A DNA stretch of 64,000 nt from Desmodus rotundus. Lineage: Eukaryota > Chordata > Mammalia > Chiroptera > Phyllostomidae. Made by a program: the position numbers and the translations under genes. Location: positions 74,546,097 through 74,610,096 of the forward strand of contig NC_071392.1 in the NCBI RefSeq assembly GCF_022682495.2, given 5' to 3'. The notes beneath the pieces were generated by a model. The model was not told where the DNA came from. It made no database searches and was given only the letters and a program-made list of their open reading frames with translations. The first letter of the stretch is position 1. Each line of letters begins with the position of its first letter. This document shows, one piece after another, positions 37,331 through 49,690 of this stretch.

Positions 37331-39339
37331 TGCATTATCATTTTTATTATGAATGATAGTTCTCTCAGGGCATAGCTAAAATCTAGAATCAGAACTTCAG
37401 TGTAGACGAACCACTGTTCCCAGAGTAGGGAGGTAGCCTGGGCTTAGGCACATGTGTTGAGAGTAGCATTGATGTTAGAATCAACAAAGAACAATAGTTA
37501 GTCCTCTCCAGTGATGGACACATTCCACAACCAGTGATAGCAAATGCGTACATGCACCCCCATGCAGTCTCATATCCACGGCAGACATTTCCAGTCAGTC
37601 ACAGCACTGTATTGGCTTGGGACTCAGAACCTTCTCAAAACAGGGCTCCTAGAAGCTACTACCAGTTGAAGGGATTTGGCACTTCCATTGATAATCTGTT
37701 TGCCATCCTTGGACTAAATTCTCAAGTGTTTAAAGTACCATCAGGGGTCTGCCAGACTCTTCTATGAACTGAGATAAGAGACAGGGTGTCTTTACCTCTC
37801 CTTCTGCAAAGTCCTACACGTTAGAACCACTACTTTGTAGGCAGTGTGACATTCAGTGGAAAAGCAAAGGTCTGGAGATAAAGAGCCAAAGAGTCCTAAC
37901 CTATGCACAGAGCCTCTTCTACACTTGACTGTGGACAGCTAAGGCCAGCCATCATCAGGGAGTCAGGCGGCCAGGACTCCACAAGGACCTCATAGACATC
38001 AAAGAAATAATGGCTAGAGCACCTTTGTCATGCACTCAAACTACCATAGGGGTATTTGGAGGTGATCCGCCAATACCAAGGGCTCTCCATGCTTTCCCTC
38101 TGTTTACATAGGACTTTTGACCTTGCTCGTTTCCCACTGTCACTGCAACTTGAAAATGAGGGGTACAGGACTTAACGAGACCCTGGCTCCCTTTATCCTC
38201 TAATGGAATAGCAGTGCTCTCTTCTGTCCCTATACCACCGTACCATGAGCACAGCCGTCTAAGAGAGCCAAAAGCTTATCTTTGATCTGTATTAAATTGG
38301 AGGGTTGTAGGATCGTAGAACGTCGGGCAGGAGCTCTAAAGAAACATCTAGGTGTTAACCAGGATCGAAAGGGACAAGAAAAGGACCCCAAGCCAAGTCC
38401 TTTGGGTCTGTCACTGCAGCAAGATCAGAAGCTATCCACTGAGCTAGGAGAGTTGAATTGGGAGCTACTTCATTTTTTCTTTCCAGGTTAGCATAATGCC
38501 TCCCTCTCCTCCCTCTCCCTTCTCTTGATGCAGTGGGATTCTATTTAATGGTTACCAAAAAAGGAGGTTGGTGTTGAATGTCCAGCTAGAGGTGGAAGAT
38601 AATGCAAATAAGACAGTAGGTCCCTTCATCCCCTACCAGGACTTGCATATGCCACTTCACATCAGAATTCTCTACAGTGCTTGCGGTACGCGGATGCTGT
38701 TACCTCTCCAGTTAAATAAATCTAAAACCACTGACCCAGGATTTTTATAGCAACGCTGCAACCTAATATGAAGAAATGCAACAAATAGTCCATTACCACT
38801 GATTGGATATGGATTTTTGGCCTGGCCACTTGCCACTTGGTAATTTTAGAATAGGGTCACTTTCGGAATTGGAAGATTCCTTGTGGGAGGGTAGTAGTGT
38901 CTGCTAAATAGTTGTTTCTTATCTCTTTGTCCTCTAACAGCCATGCTCCCCACCTCTGGAGGGTAGGGCCAACCTCTGTCTGCCTGGAAGAGACAGCCAG
39001 GAATCATCCTTCATCAGCTTACAGGGCTGCAAACGTGGCCATTTCCAAGTGCCCGGGGTGTACTTACCCACTTCCTCCTTCTAATCTCAGCACTTCCACT
39101 CGACACACATCAGCAGCTTTGTAACTTGCATTTTATTTTGCTCTACATTTTGGCCCTTCAGGTATTTGTGGGAGGACAAGGGGAAGACTGGGGAACTGTG
39201 TTGTCACTGATTTCAGAATTACACAGTTACACCCCTGAGTCATTGTCTCTGGAGAGTCATTTGAGTAAGAGTGCCAAGAGCATCCTGAAGGGCTCTCACT
39301 GTTGTCACACGTGGGTTTTCAAAAGCTGGGTTCTGTTTC

Positions 39340-39470
39340 ATACTTGATATGTGACTGCTCGCCTTGGTTTCACCATCTGTAAAATGGTAGCATTAGACCC
39401 TGTTCTGCTTGGAGAACACCGAAAGGTATAAACTACTTAGGCGTGGTGCTGAGGTTCCCAAGGTTCCCTC
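39340..39470 (+). repeat. MIR fragment
   Basis: The forward core cttggtttcaccatctgtaa followed by aatggtagcattagaccctg is clear. Confidence 0.7.
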
Positions 39471-42400
39471 CAGTTATTCCTGCTTATGTAGAAAGGGTTG
39501 CCAGGCCCCAGATGATGAATAACCATATAAAGGCTGAAGGCACTGTGTGACCTGGAGAGGGACCTCTTGTCAGTTTATTTTTTCATCTGCATCTGAATAA
39601 TTAGACCCGATTAATGGAACAGGAGAACTGCTGGTCCTGGAACCTAAGTTCTGACCATTCTTTACCTCATTGTGCTAAACTTTGGTTGATTTTCCCTTCT
39701 TCTGCCATAGAATTTGTTACATTGCCTTTTTCCTGATTTTTGGTTCTGATAAGCAGTGTATCCTAACCTGAAGCTGTCCTGGAGCTGAGGGCTTCTCTCA
39801 GTCTTCTTTATAGCCAATAGGTTCAACTAAGCCCTAAGAATCAGAGACCAAGTGTGCGTCTTCCTGGTATGAGCTGTTGTGCCATCTATCATAACAATGT
39901 GTCTGCCCTGTTTCCTGGTTCTCTAGGAATCAGAGAGTTACATATACATAGCTTTTGAAAATGAAAATGTCATCTTGCCTGTCTGCATGTGGTCATTGTC
40001 CCAGGATTCAGATCAGACCTCACATTTTGACCTCAGCCTCTGCAAGATATGATGCGAGATAGTTACACCTTATCTGCTGCCTGTCTGGTTTTTTGTGGCA
40101 GTTGACCCAGGGGTGGGATTAGTACTGCAAAGCAAGAGGTTGCCCTTGAAGCTTTAAATTCTTGTTTTCCTGTCCAGAATTATGGTCAGCCGTTGAGGTA
40201 GCCCAGCCAACCACCACGAAAGTATCGCAACTTAAAAAAATCATGAGCCCTTGGGATCAGACATAAAGACTTCTAGCCTTGCGTCAAAAGAAGCCATATG
40301 GCTTCACATGCCCTGCTGCCCTGGTGAGGCATATGCGCAAGCACATGAAGTGCAGAGGGAGGCCCTGAGACTGCTCTCCATGGCCAGCCAGCCCTTCAAG
40401 GTGTGAGGAAGGGCTCCTCATGACACATTCACACATGCACCCAAGTGTGCCTAACACCCAGTGACGAGAGTACTAACTTCAGGGACATAGGGCATTCTCA
40501 CACTGCTCAGACTTCTTTCATCTGTCCTTCCTCTTCCATTCCCTCCCCACCCCCTTGCATTACTGTAATTTGTACAGTATCGTTGAGAGGTGTTGAAGAG
40601 ATCAATAGCAATTCACCTTTTCCCTTATTGATTAAAGTGACGGCAAGTAAAAACGACAGGCAGTACCAATTCATTTATCTTGAACTCTCCATTTCCTACC
40701 AGGCCATGAGTGACCTTTCCCTCTGCTTCTTACATTGCTGATCTGCAGCTGGGGTTACTCTTGTTGCTAGGCCGCTTTAATAGGAATGAGAAAACCACTG
40801 TTTGGCTTCTACAGTCAGAGCTGGGTGAGGAAGGAGACTGCAGGTAATGAGCAAGAAAATGACTGTGCAGCCTGTACTTTGACTCCATGGCTTTATTGGA
40901 GGGTTCGCCACATGTGCTGTGCTCTCAAGAAGAGAAGCCTAGCAGCAGTTGATGGACGTTTCTGCCTCACCCAGTGCTTCCCTCCCATCTGTCTTTCTAA
41001 AGGGCACAGCCTGCTTTTATTATCTATTTTTCTACAGAATATAAATTGAGTGTGCTGGGTGAAAAGCCCATGACCCTTGTGAACTAGCTCTGTTTTCGCT
41101 GAAGGTGCAAAGGTTTGTCATTCCCTCTGTGAACCTTCAAGTAGTAGCTTCAGCTCCCTGGGGAATTTGGGGTGGCTGGGGTCGAGCATGAGTCCAGGGG
41201 TTCAGGAATAGTTCTGGTGCTGAGAAGGGGTCTGTATCCTCGAGGGGATGAAGAGTGGAAACAGTTCTTATCAGCCTCTTTCTCAACTCCAGAAACAACC
41301 ATGGGAAGGGTGTATGTGTGTGTGTGTAGTCCTGTTCTCCCTCAATGGAAACACCCTCTGATTCTCACTTGGGAGAGCTGAGGGGGGACCGCTTCCCACC
41401 CCAATGACACTTCAGGTGCCGTGCACTAAAGAGCCCATTTTTAAAACTGCATCTCAAGTGGCAAACACTTACTACCTCATTCACTAATGGGATGACCAAG
41501 GGTCTTTGAGCCCCGGGGTTCACAAAAGGGAAGTTAACACTGACTACCAGGGCAAAGCTTGGCTAACCCAGTCTCTTTTCTCTTTGGGTGTCATAGTTTG
41601 AATTTTGTTGGTTCTTTAGCAACACACTTACATAGAAGCAGCTGTTGTCCCACAAGGCGATTAAGCCTTCTCAGCCCCTCCACAGTGCTGAAGTCTGTTA
41701 CCTTGAGGAACACAAGCCATTTCCCAAAGAACTCCTGTCTGTGTGCAGTTTCAGCTGAGGAGGCAGTATTTGGAGAGCTACCAGGAAGCTGACCCTGCCC
41801 CATGACCTCTGTACTCAGTAGAAGAAGCCACTTACCTGAGTGGACACTTCATGGTGACCAATGGAACTAGTGGTTCCCAGAGCTGGTTGTTGCCCTCAGG
41901 GAGCTTGCAGTCTTTCATGTGATCCTGAGCACACACCAGGCTTCTCCAGAAGAGCACTGCCATCACGGTCACGTGTCCTGAGTGCCAGTCCTCCAGTGGG
42001 TGGAGGTCACTATTTTGGGTGCCCCTCTCCCAGTAGGGAGATGTTGCTAGCTCTCTGTGTCACTGTGTCAGGTAGCTCTGCAGTCTGCAGATACCAGACC
42101 TGGAAAAGGCAGCCAGCTTTCTGTGAGGCTGGTTAATTACATGTGAAGCTGCCAGCAGGACGATTGTTCTTTTCCCGTGGATCATTAATAAACCATTCTG
42201 CCCTGTATAGATGGGGCGGGGGAAGTCCCTGCAAATCCATAATTCCATCACCTTCCTCAGCTTGGTCAGACAGTCTTCCTTTCAGTCTAAAGCTTTCAAA
42301 ATAGCTGGGGACTGTTGCAGGGGGGTTGGCGGGGAGGATAATCTCTTTCCATTTAATGCATGAGTTTTTCTCCTAAGCGGAAAAGTGGCCCCCTGCTTTC

Positions 42401-42789
42401 AAGATAGTTGTGGCAGCCAGAGTACAAAGGGTTCAAGGCCTGCCATGGTAGGAAGTGCTAATGGCTTGGCTCCTAATATTTGCAGCAAGCTACAGACTGA
42501 GCCCAACTTGGAGGTGAGGCAACTAGTGCAGCAGATGGCAAACAGTCCTGCTCCACTGGGGCCCGAGATCGGCACCATCTTCTTCCTTAGCCAAGGCAGT
42601 CTCATTCCTGCTATGCCTGAGTACAGAAAGTATTTCTGATTTTTTAGAAACTTTTTTTGTAGGAGAAATGGGAAAAAGCAAAGCAAATATAATATTGGAA
42701 ACTCAATCTAGTTAGAAACATTTCCCTGTCAAACAAACTAAAATAGAGCTTTTCCTTTGTTGGTTAGAAAAACTTAGAATAGAAATCTA
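39471..42789. other. Intron stretch with no recognised feature
   Basis: About 3.3 kb of SND1 intron with no gene and no repeat I can name apart from a short (TG)n near 41310. Open frames of under 100 codons look like chance. Confidence 0.5.
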
Positions 42790-42828
42790 CATTTTTTATT
42801 TTTGCATTGAGTGCAAAAATAAAAAATG
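42790..42828. repeat. Perfect 17-bp AT-rich hairpin
   Basis: Arms cattttttatttttgca (42790-42806) and tgcaaaaataaaaaatg (42812-42828) are exact inverted copies around a 5-nt loop ttgag. It is not part of a repeat family I recognise. Confidence 0.9.
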
Positions 42829-42934
42829 AATTATAAATAGAAGTAAGCATGACCCATTCAGTTTCCAAGGACTTGAGCATACACCCTTCAGAATATGGAA
42901 TTGGAGCATTTTGTACCTCTAAGGGCTCTCATTG

Positions 42935-43045
42935 TTACACAGTCCAATTCAGATCATTCACAGTAGCTGAGAAAACTGAGGCATGGAGAAGTTAATCACT
43001 GGGGCACCTTCAAATAGTAATTCGTGGGAGAGCTAGTCTCCACAT
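42935..43045 (-). repeat. MIR fragment
   Basis: The reverse core gagaaaactgaggcatggag, then aagttaatcactgg, is visible. Confidence 0.65.
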
Positions 43046-43899
43046 TCCCATGGTGTCAGCCGTAGTGCACCCCCTCCCTGCCTCCCAGACAACAGCCACT
43101 ACCACTTGTCCATCCACCAGCCATATAAATAAGGGGATTTTGATGGTGGTGTGTAAAAGGGAGTAGGTGTGTGTGACAGAGGCAGACAGAAGAGGTAAAT
43201 ATGTACATTCTCTTAAGTTGTATTATTTTAGTGAGAAAAGGCCAGGAGGCTAAGTCAGAGGAGGAAGTCACCCAGGGCTTCAGTGTTCCGTAAAGAAGAC
43301 TTGCTTGACGCGTGCAGAGAGCACTGTGCGCAGGATGAGAAGGCATGCCAGAGAGGGAGGAGTACAGGTGTCTGACAGACCTGGAATTTTCCATTGCTTT
43401 TCCTGATATGTGATCATAGAAAAGCTGCTGTCTTTTTATGGCAAAAACTAAGCTTCAGAAGAGCCCAAAAGAAGCAGCCAAGAAGTGGGAACTGTGTTCA
43501 GTTGAGGGGTTTTTATTTCCGTTTGGGGGGGTGGCGGGCAACTTCCATTGTTGTTTTGCTTCGTTTTATTACTGAGAGAGGCAGGGTGGCGGGGCGCAGC
43601 AGGAGCACATGAAATTTCCCAGGTGGCAGTGCCCTTAAGCTCCTTGGCCAGATTCTAGTTTGAGCACTGTGTCTGGTCACATTCAGCCAGGGCACAGGGT
43701 GGACCCCTGAGCGCTATCTCCCGCCCCCTGCGTGCTGTGCTCTTAGACCTGCTCCCTCCACTCACAGGAGGCTGATCTGAAAGCAACAGCATGTTGTCAG
43801 GATCTGGGCCTCACCCCCACCCTGTAGCTGAGGTTACCCACCTTGTTAGCAGTGACGTCTGTTTGTCTTTTAAGGGGTTGTCAAGTGGGGGAGGAACAA

Positions 43900-44330
43900 A
43901 TCACATTTTCCGGCAATTTAATTTTATTAACTCTGATTTTTTTTTTCTCCTTTTCCAAAGCACAGCTAAATGGAGCTAAACATACACACAGGGCTATATT
44001 TAGTCTGATGGTGTGGTAAAGTAGCGAAGGCACAAACACAGGGGTTTATCTGCTACCTCGTAAACACAGGGAGGTGTCAGGGCTGGAGAATTCAACAGTA
44101 ATAATAAGCATTTATGTGGTGCAATGACAACTTCGATACAGGGCATAATTTTCTGGGGGTTGCTATTAATTGTGCTTCTGCCTGTGAGTGGCCAGCCCCC
44201 TGGTGAGAGGGGCTTGGAACACCACGCAGAGTTAAGCTATATTAAACATCAATTAAAACTGTGTAAAATAGAAATGGAATAAAATATGCAAAGGTCAGAG
44301 TGGCTGTGAACATGCTGAAAAGGCCCTAGG
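43900..44330. other. Repeat-free AT-rich block, candidate conserved noncoding element
   Basis: About 430 bp without a recognisable repeat holds several homeodomain-type TAAT/ATTA cores (ttaattttattaac, gctattaattgtgc, catcaattaaaac) and an octamer-like atgcaaag. This composition is common in developmental enhancers, but no conservation data were available. Confidence 0.3.
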
Positions 44331-44543
44331 GGAAGGGGGTTATAGGGCCTGGTGAACCTAGTACACTGGGGGATTTATGCTCATAATTGCCCTAAGCTGC
44401 TTTGAGTTCCCAGGTTTAGTAGGTTTGCTGGAGAGTTAGTAAATGGTATCCTCTAGCTTCCCCAAGTTCAGCTCTTCCCCAAAGGAGCCTCAGAAACTAC
44501 TCATTGTGGCCTCAAGAAACGAGAGAAGACAACCAGAGTGTAC

Positions 44544-44749
44544 CAGCACTGTCCGAGGGAACCTTCCGCGATGATGGAAACATTCTTTCTCTGCACTGTC
44601 TAGAATAGTAGCTACTGGCCACTAAGTGTGGACATGGAGCACTTGAAATGTGCTTAGTGTAACTGAGGCACAGATTCCTTAATGCAGTGTAAGCAATTTT
44701 AATTTAAATAGCCACATGTGGCTAGTGGTGGCCGTGTTGGACAACATTG
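44544..44749. repeat. hAT-Charlie-type DNA transposon remnant
   Basis: The ends cagcactgtccgag and gttggacaacattg are inverted copies of the known mammalian pattern CAGCACTGTCCAAT. The interior has gagcacttgaaatgtgctta and aaatagccacatgtggctag. Flanks gagtgtac and gactctag agree at 5 of 8 positions. Confidence 0.85.
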
Positions 44750-45319
44750 GACTCTAGACCGCCCCTTCCCCACACTGAGCACTCAGGACGTGTTCGATTT
44801 GCGTTGCACTCCTTTTCCTGAACCAGTAACCGCACTTTCCCCTGTACCTCTGAGTGTTTTTCCTCGATACTTTTTTTGACCCAGTCTTCTCATGATGTCG
44901 AATTAGCTTCCGAATTCTTTCATAAGGGTCACATACAATGCCAAGAAATGAAAAAGATCAGTGCCTACATCAGACCAGACAGCCATGGCCTTATCCTTGC
45001 CCCCTTTCTCCTGACAGCCCTGAATCAAGCTCATGCCAGGTGTTTCCTACTCTCCTGGGCATAAAAGAAGGGATGGCTTTCGATCTCTGGCTGAAGATCA
45101 CAAGTCTGCAATGTTGTCACTGTTCCCACTGAACATCTGATTCAGTTGCTGATTCTGACCCTTGAGTACCCCAGAACCTGCACGGATTGCAAAATTCCCA
45201 GGTCATCCACAGAACACTCACCTGAATTTCTCTGGTCCCTTTGGCACCAGAACTGAAAATACCTTTTCCCATATAGCTCTTGCAGCACCGTTGAATGCTT
45301 GGAATGAACCCATTCATTG

Positions 45320-45490
45320 GGATGGCATAGTGTAGTGGAATGAAGCACTACCCTTGTTAGCAAAATTCCCATGTTTAAGTCCTAGCTTTTCCATTTACTA
45401 AATCTATGACCTGGACAAAATCATTTAACCTCCCTGAGGCTTCATCTTCCCCAATAAAAATGAGTGCGCTAGACTAAATGACCCAGGTAC
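45320..45490 (+). repeat. MIR, near full length
   Basis: It runs from ggcatagtgtagtggaatga through ttttccatttactaaatcta and tgacctggacaaaatcattt to the AT-rich end. Forward orientation. Confidence 0.82.
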
Positions 45491-48329
45491 CGAGAGGACC
45501 TAGAAAAGAACTCCAGAAGCCCTAGTTCCCATCAAGCCCTACATCCCTGCTTAGTCTCTCCCTTTAGGTGTCAAGCCTACATTTACATTTAAAGTTCCCC
45601 TTGCCTCAGGCCATCATAGACCTCACCTGCATCTGGTTATCACCAACCCACCCTGGGAAATTTTCCAGCGCCACACACATGAGCCAGACTGAGTGGCGTT
45701 AACTCCTCTGGTTATTATGATAATCATGTGAACCTCAGGGAGGTTCCCAAGAACTGTCCCGTTATTTTGGGTCATCCTCAGAGATGGCATTTTGCCTGTT
45801 GCAGAAGAAGGTAAGAGGTTTCTTGGCTTGGGCAGTGGGTCCATAAAGCAAAAGTTACCTGATGTGTACCATCATGCTGGCTGGCTGGCCGGCTGTTCAC
45901 CAGCCCTCCCTCCACCCAGCAGTCACTAGTCACTGCTTCAGGGATTATCCCCAGCTACCCAGAGCCCCTGTGGAGCCACCAACACGGCACAGCTCACAAA
46001 GAGCCCTGTAGCATCTCTAATTGAGGAGCTGGTAAGCGGATGCCTTCAGTAGAGGTATTTTTAGCTGCAATGATACAGCCTCATCTTTTTGCAGGATGTT
46101 CTGTTTAGTTATTTTAAGTGAAATAAATAAAATTGAAGACTGTGGTCCAAACCTCAGTGCCAACACTGAAGAAGTTGTGGTGTACTCCCCGCCCCCCACC
46201 GACCCCCCACTACCACCACAGACCTAATTAATCCTAAGGCCAGGTGCTGAGATTGACTTTGCCAGAATATGAAGCCAGAGAGCATGTACAGAAGAGAAAA
46301 GACCTGGATATAAAAGGAATAATGCAGACTGGCCTGGTGTGAGGTGCTGAGGGCCCCATGAGCAGCCTGGCCAGCAGCTGCGACCAACTCTCCTTCTTGG
46401 TTGGCCTCTCAGACCTCACTGATGGATCTGGGGGGTTGAGTGAGCAGACCTTGACTCCTGAGGATCTGACAGCCTTGCATTATATGAGAGATTCAGTTCT
46501 ATGGCTTGCTGAATTAATGCTTTTGTTTTCCTTCTCTTCATCGTATTCCGTGACCTGTCACCTTTTCCTTGTCTTTTTTGTTGTGATCGGGTCATTCACA
46601 GAGCTTGTGATGGACCCCACGGCAGGATCCCGGATGGATCCAGCCGGTGGTTCCTCGGCCTGGCTGCACACTGGAATCATGGGGTACAGGAAGCCTAGGA
46701 AAGATCCTAATACCTGGGCCTCCCTCCGAAGATTCTGGCTTCAGCAAGCACCATTTTTTAAGTTGTCCAGTTATATTAGGTGATAACCAGGAACGATTCT
46801 GTTGTGTAGATGTGGTAAAGGCATTGTGGTTATGTAAGAAAATGGCTGTATTTTGTAGAGAAACACACTGAAGTATGGAAGGTTGAAATGACATCATGTC
46901 TGGGATATGCTTTAAAACACTTAAGCAAAGAAAAAAGGGGATAGATGAAGTAAATATGACCCGTGTGTAACTGTTCAATCTGGATGGTCAGCATATGGGA
47001 ATTCCTGACTATTCTGTATTTGCAGTGTTTCAGATTTTCAAATCAAAGGTTTTGGGGGGGGGGGGTTTTAATAAAAAGGTTTTTGTTTTTTAACTTAAAA
47101 GCTCCCCAAGTAACTCAAATGAGCAGCTAAGGTTGAAAACGCATGCTTTGAGAGATTAAATTTGGAACTCCACACCTGAAGATCAACTTTGATTTTGGAC
47201 ATTGTATAACCTAAGACTGACCTTTCTGGATAATAAGTTCCCATGAGTGATATGGAGCCTAAACTTTTGGGGGTAGGTGAAGAACACAGAAGGCACAAAG
47301 AACAAATTAGACCTATTTCTAGAATCTGAATTCAGAGTGGACAGCTAGACAGCTTTGACTTTTACTGAATGACCTCAGTATCACCCAGCCTTGAAAACTG
47401 TTGTGCCTTATAGTTTATCTGTCTTGTCACCTGCCAACACTCCCACACACCACCCTGAAGACCTCTCTTGCCACACCAGGAAAATAGAAGGCATCGAAGG
47501 CATTGTGACACATGCCACAGGAGAAGCCTGATTTCCTCAGTGCTCAACACTTTACCAAGTGGGATTTCACTAAAGCTGTGGTGGGGGAATGGGCTGAAAC
47601 ATGTACTTCCCTCCCTTCCCAGGATCCCATGTGTTCTTAGCTCTGTGTGCAAGTAAGTAAGGGCTCTTTTGTGGCCTTGGCCTTTTCCAACTCCCAAGCA
47701 GTATTCTGCTCTGGCTGCTCAGCTCATGGGGCAAACAGCAGCTTGCTGCAGCCAAACTAAGTAGAGTTCTGGGGCTTGGGCTAGAAGCTTCCATGCTATA
47801 TTTACACACCACAGCCTTGCTTAAGACCCTAGCTTAGCACCTCTTCATTCAGGGGCAAGCTGCTGGCTCTTGTTTATTCAGGGAGCTTTGTGATTTATAC
47901 TAAAACATTAAGTGAAACTGTGTATTACTTTAAGAAGCTGAAGTAGAGGGAAGGCTACAGACTGCCCAAGGTCACCCAGCCAGCCCAGAGCTTTCCTACC
48001 ATCAGATTTTCTGAGGTCATGGGTGCTTTCCTACTCCCTGAGGAAGCCTTGAGACAGGCCATTTCAGCAAATGCCAGCTTGAGAGAGGCACAGAAGTCAC
48101 CCCGGCACCGCTGTGAGAGGGCCCAGAGCATCTGTCTTTCCCCCAGGGGCGGAGTCAGTATCAGTCCTACCACTGTCCAGTGCCCGTATCTGGAATTCAA
48201 AGCGTGGGAGCTCTTCCTTGGCCTGGTCTTAAGAACAAGTAGCCTCAGAGGCACTAAACTGTAAAACTCCAAGGCATATGGCCTGCCCTGCATTTCTTCA
48301 CAGGACTCTCTGGACGGGAGGAGGCAGAA
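45491..48329. other. Intron stretch with no recognised gene
   Basis: About 2.8 kb. A G-run near 47053-47064 and a weak reverse MIR-like piece near 47940-48000 (actgcccaaggtcacccag) are the only features. The 128-141-codon frames near 46.4-47.0 kb have no recognisable product. Confidence 0.5.
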
Positions 48330-48510
48330 GCTTTCCCAGCTCCCAGTGCATATCTCTCCTGTCACCACTCTTACTGTCCATCACAACTGCTGTCCCCATG
48401 GTACTGAGCTTCTCAAGGGCGAGACCAAGCTTTTCATCTCCATTGTTCCCCAGCACCTGGCAGAGTGCTGGTCACTGTACTGGCACTCAGTAAGCATGCA
48501 CATGAGAAAG
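48330..48510 (+). repeat. L2 3' end
   Basis: The L2 terminal signature is present: gagcttctcaagggcgagac, ccccagcacctggcagagtg and ggcactcagtaagcatgc. Confidence 0.8.
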
Positions 48511-48992
48511 TGGACCAAAGAAGGGCTATGGCAGGGACCTTAGCCACTAGGCTAAGGGTCAGAAACCTAACATTTGAAAAAGTAGTTTCTCATTCTTTTG
48601 GGCTTATGAACCTAAACCGTGCGGTGATCTTGAGCTCTGCCTGTGTTAGCTTGTAGAGCAGCCTATGACTAGGGAAGGTTTCTGGCTGGTGATGGCTAGG
48701 GAGTAACATGCCATTGGGTTCTCTCCCCACTTTGCTTTGGAATAAATGGTACTCTGTCTGTGCCTCGGTTTCTCCCATTTGATACTCATGGGTCTCTAAG
48801 CAATCTGCCTTCTCTCCCTCCTCACCTGGGTCTCTGAGGAGGGTGACGCATCTGTAGGATGGTTTCTCTTTGTTTTTCCAGGGCAGTCAGTCAATTGCTA
48901 CTTGGTCAGCGCCCTTAGAAGTCACACCTCCTGAACCTGAAGGAAAACTCATGGATACTAGCTCAGCTTAAGTAAAACCACATACAAGAAGT

Positions 48993-49214
48993 GCCCGGGT
49001 TGGGTGACGCAGTGGGTTGGAGCGTCATCCGTACACCAAAGGATTGCAGGTTCCATCCCCGGTCGGAGTACATATGGGAGGCAGCCAGTCAGTGTTTCTC
49101 TCACATCCATGTCTGTGTGTGTGTCTGTCTCTCTCTCTTGCCCTGCCTCCCTCCCCCTTCTTCTCTCTCTAAAATCAATAAAAACATATCTTTGAGTGAG
49201 GATTATTTTTTGAT
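48993..49214 (+). mobile_element. Ves SINE with exact 11-bp duplication
   Basis: The head gcccgggttgggtgacgcag, the B-box region (gcaggttccatccccgg), the CT-rich body and the tail aaaatcaataaaaacatatc are all present. The duplication atacaagaagt occurs at 48982-48992 and 49215-49225. The exact match suggests a relatively recent insertion. Confidence 0.95.
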
Positions 49215-49299
49215 ATACAAGAAGTACTCGTGGAGTTAGTGACAGAACCGTGCTGCCCATCTGACTACTTTGTCTTCTCCCTGCTCCCTTGTAGACTGT

Positions 49300-49411
49300 A
49301 GAGCAGAGGCTGTCATTCTGGGTGAGCCTGGAATAACCTGGATATATTTTTTAAACACTGAAGTCCTGCCCCCAACCCCAGTGAGATGAAGCCGCTGAAT
49401 TTGATCTAGAC
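49300..49411 (+). repeat. MER5/MER20-type hAT remnant
   Basis: The motif gcagaggctgtcattctggg, then gaataacctggatatatttt and cctgcccccaaccccagtga, fits an old mammalian hAT-Charlie repeat, cut on the right by the insertion at 49412. Confidence 0.55.
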
Positions 49412-49682
49412 CAGTGATTTCTCAACCTTTGTCATCTCAGGGTACACCTAAACTAATTAAGGCACACCAAAAAAGTTTTTTGGGTTTTTTTTTTTCCCAT
49501 CTGACCAAAAAAAATAGGTATAATTTTGATCATTCATTCACACCGGACAGCTATTGTTGTATTGGCTTCTGTTGTTATTTTTTTATTTGACAGTCTAAGG
49601 AACAGAGGTCAGTGCCCCTGGGTAAATAGTCAGGTATTGCATGTTTTAAAAATTCTTGTGGCACAGTGGTTGAAAACCCCTG
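49412..49682. mobile_element. hAT-like MITE, 271 bp
   Basis: It starts cagtgatttctcaacc and ends gtggttgaaaacccctg, in the same orientation as the complete copy at 33141-33404. Flanks atctagac (49404-49411) and atttacag (49683-49690) agree at 5 of 8 positions, both with central TA. Confidence 0.85.
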
Positions 49683-49690
49683 ATTTACAG

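Noticed and set aside
43500..43720. G-rich segment with a SINE-like ending (cattcagccagggcac)
   Set aside because: It resembles a Ves head by a few bases only. There is no body, B box or duplication.
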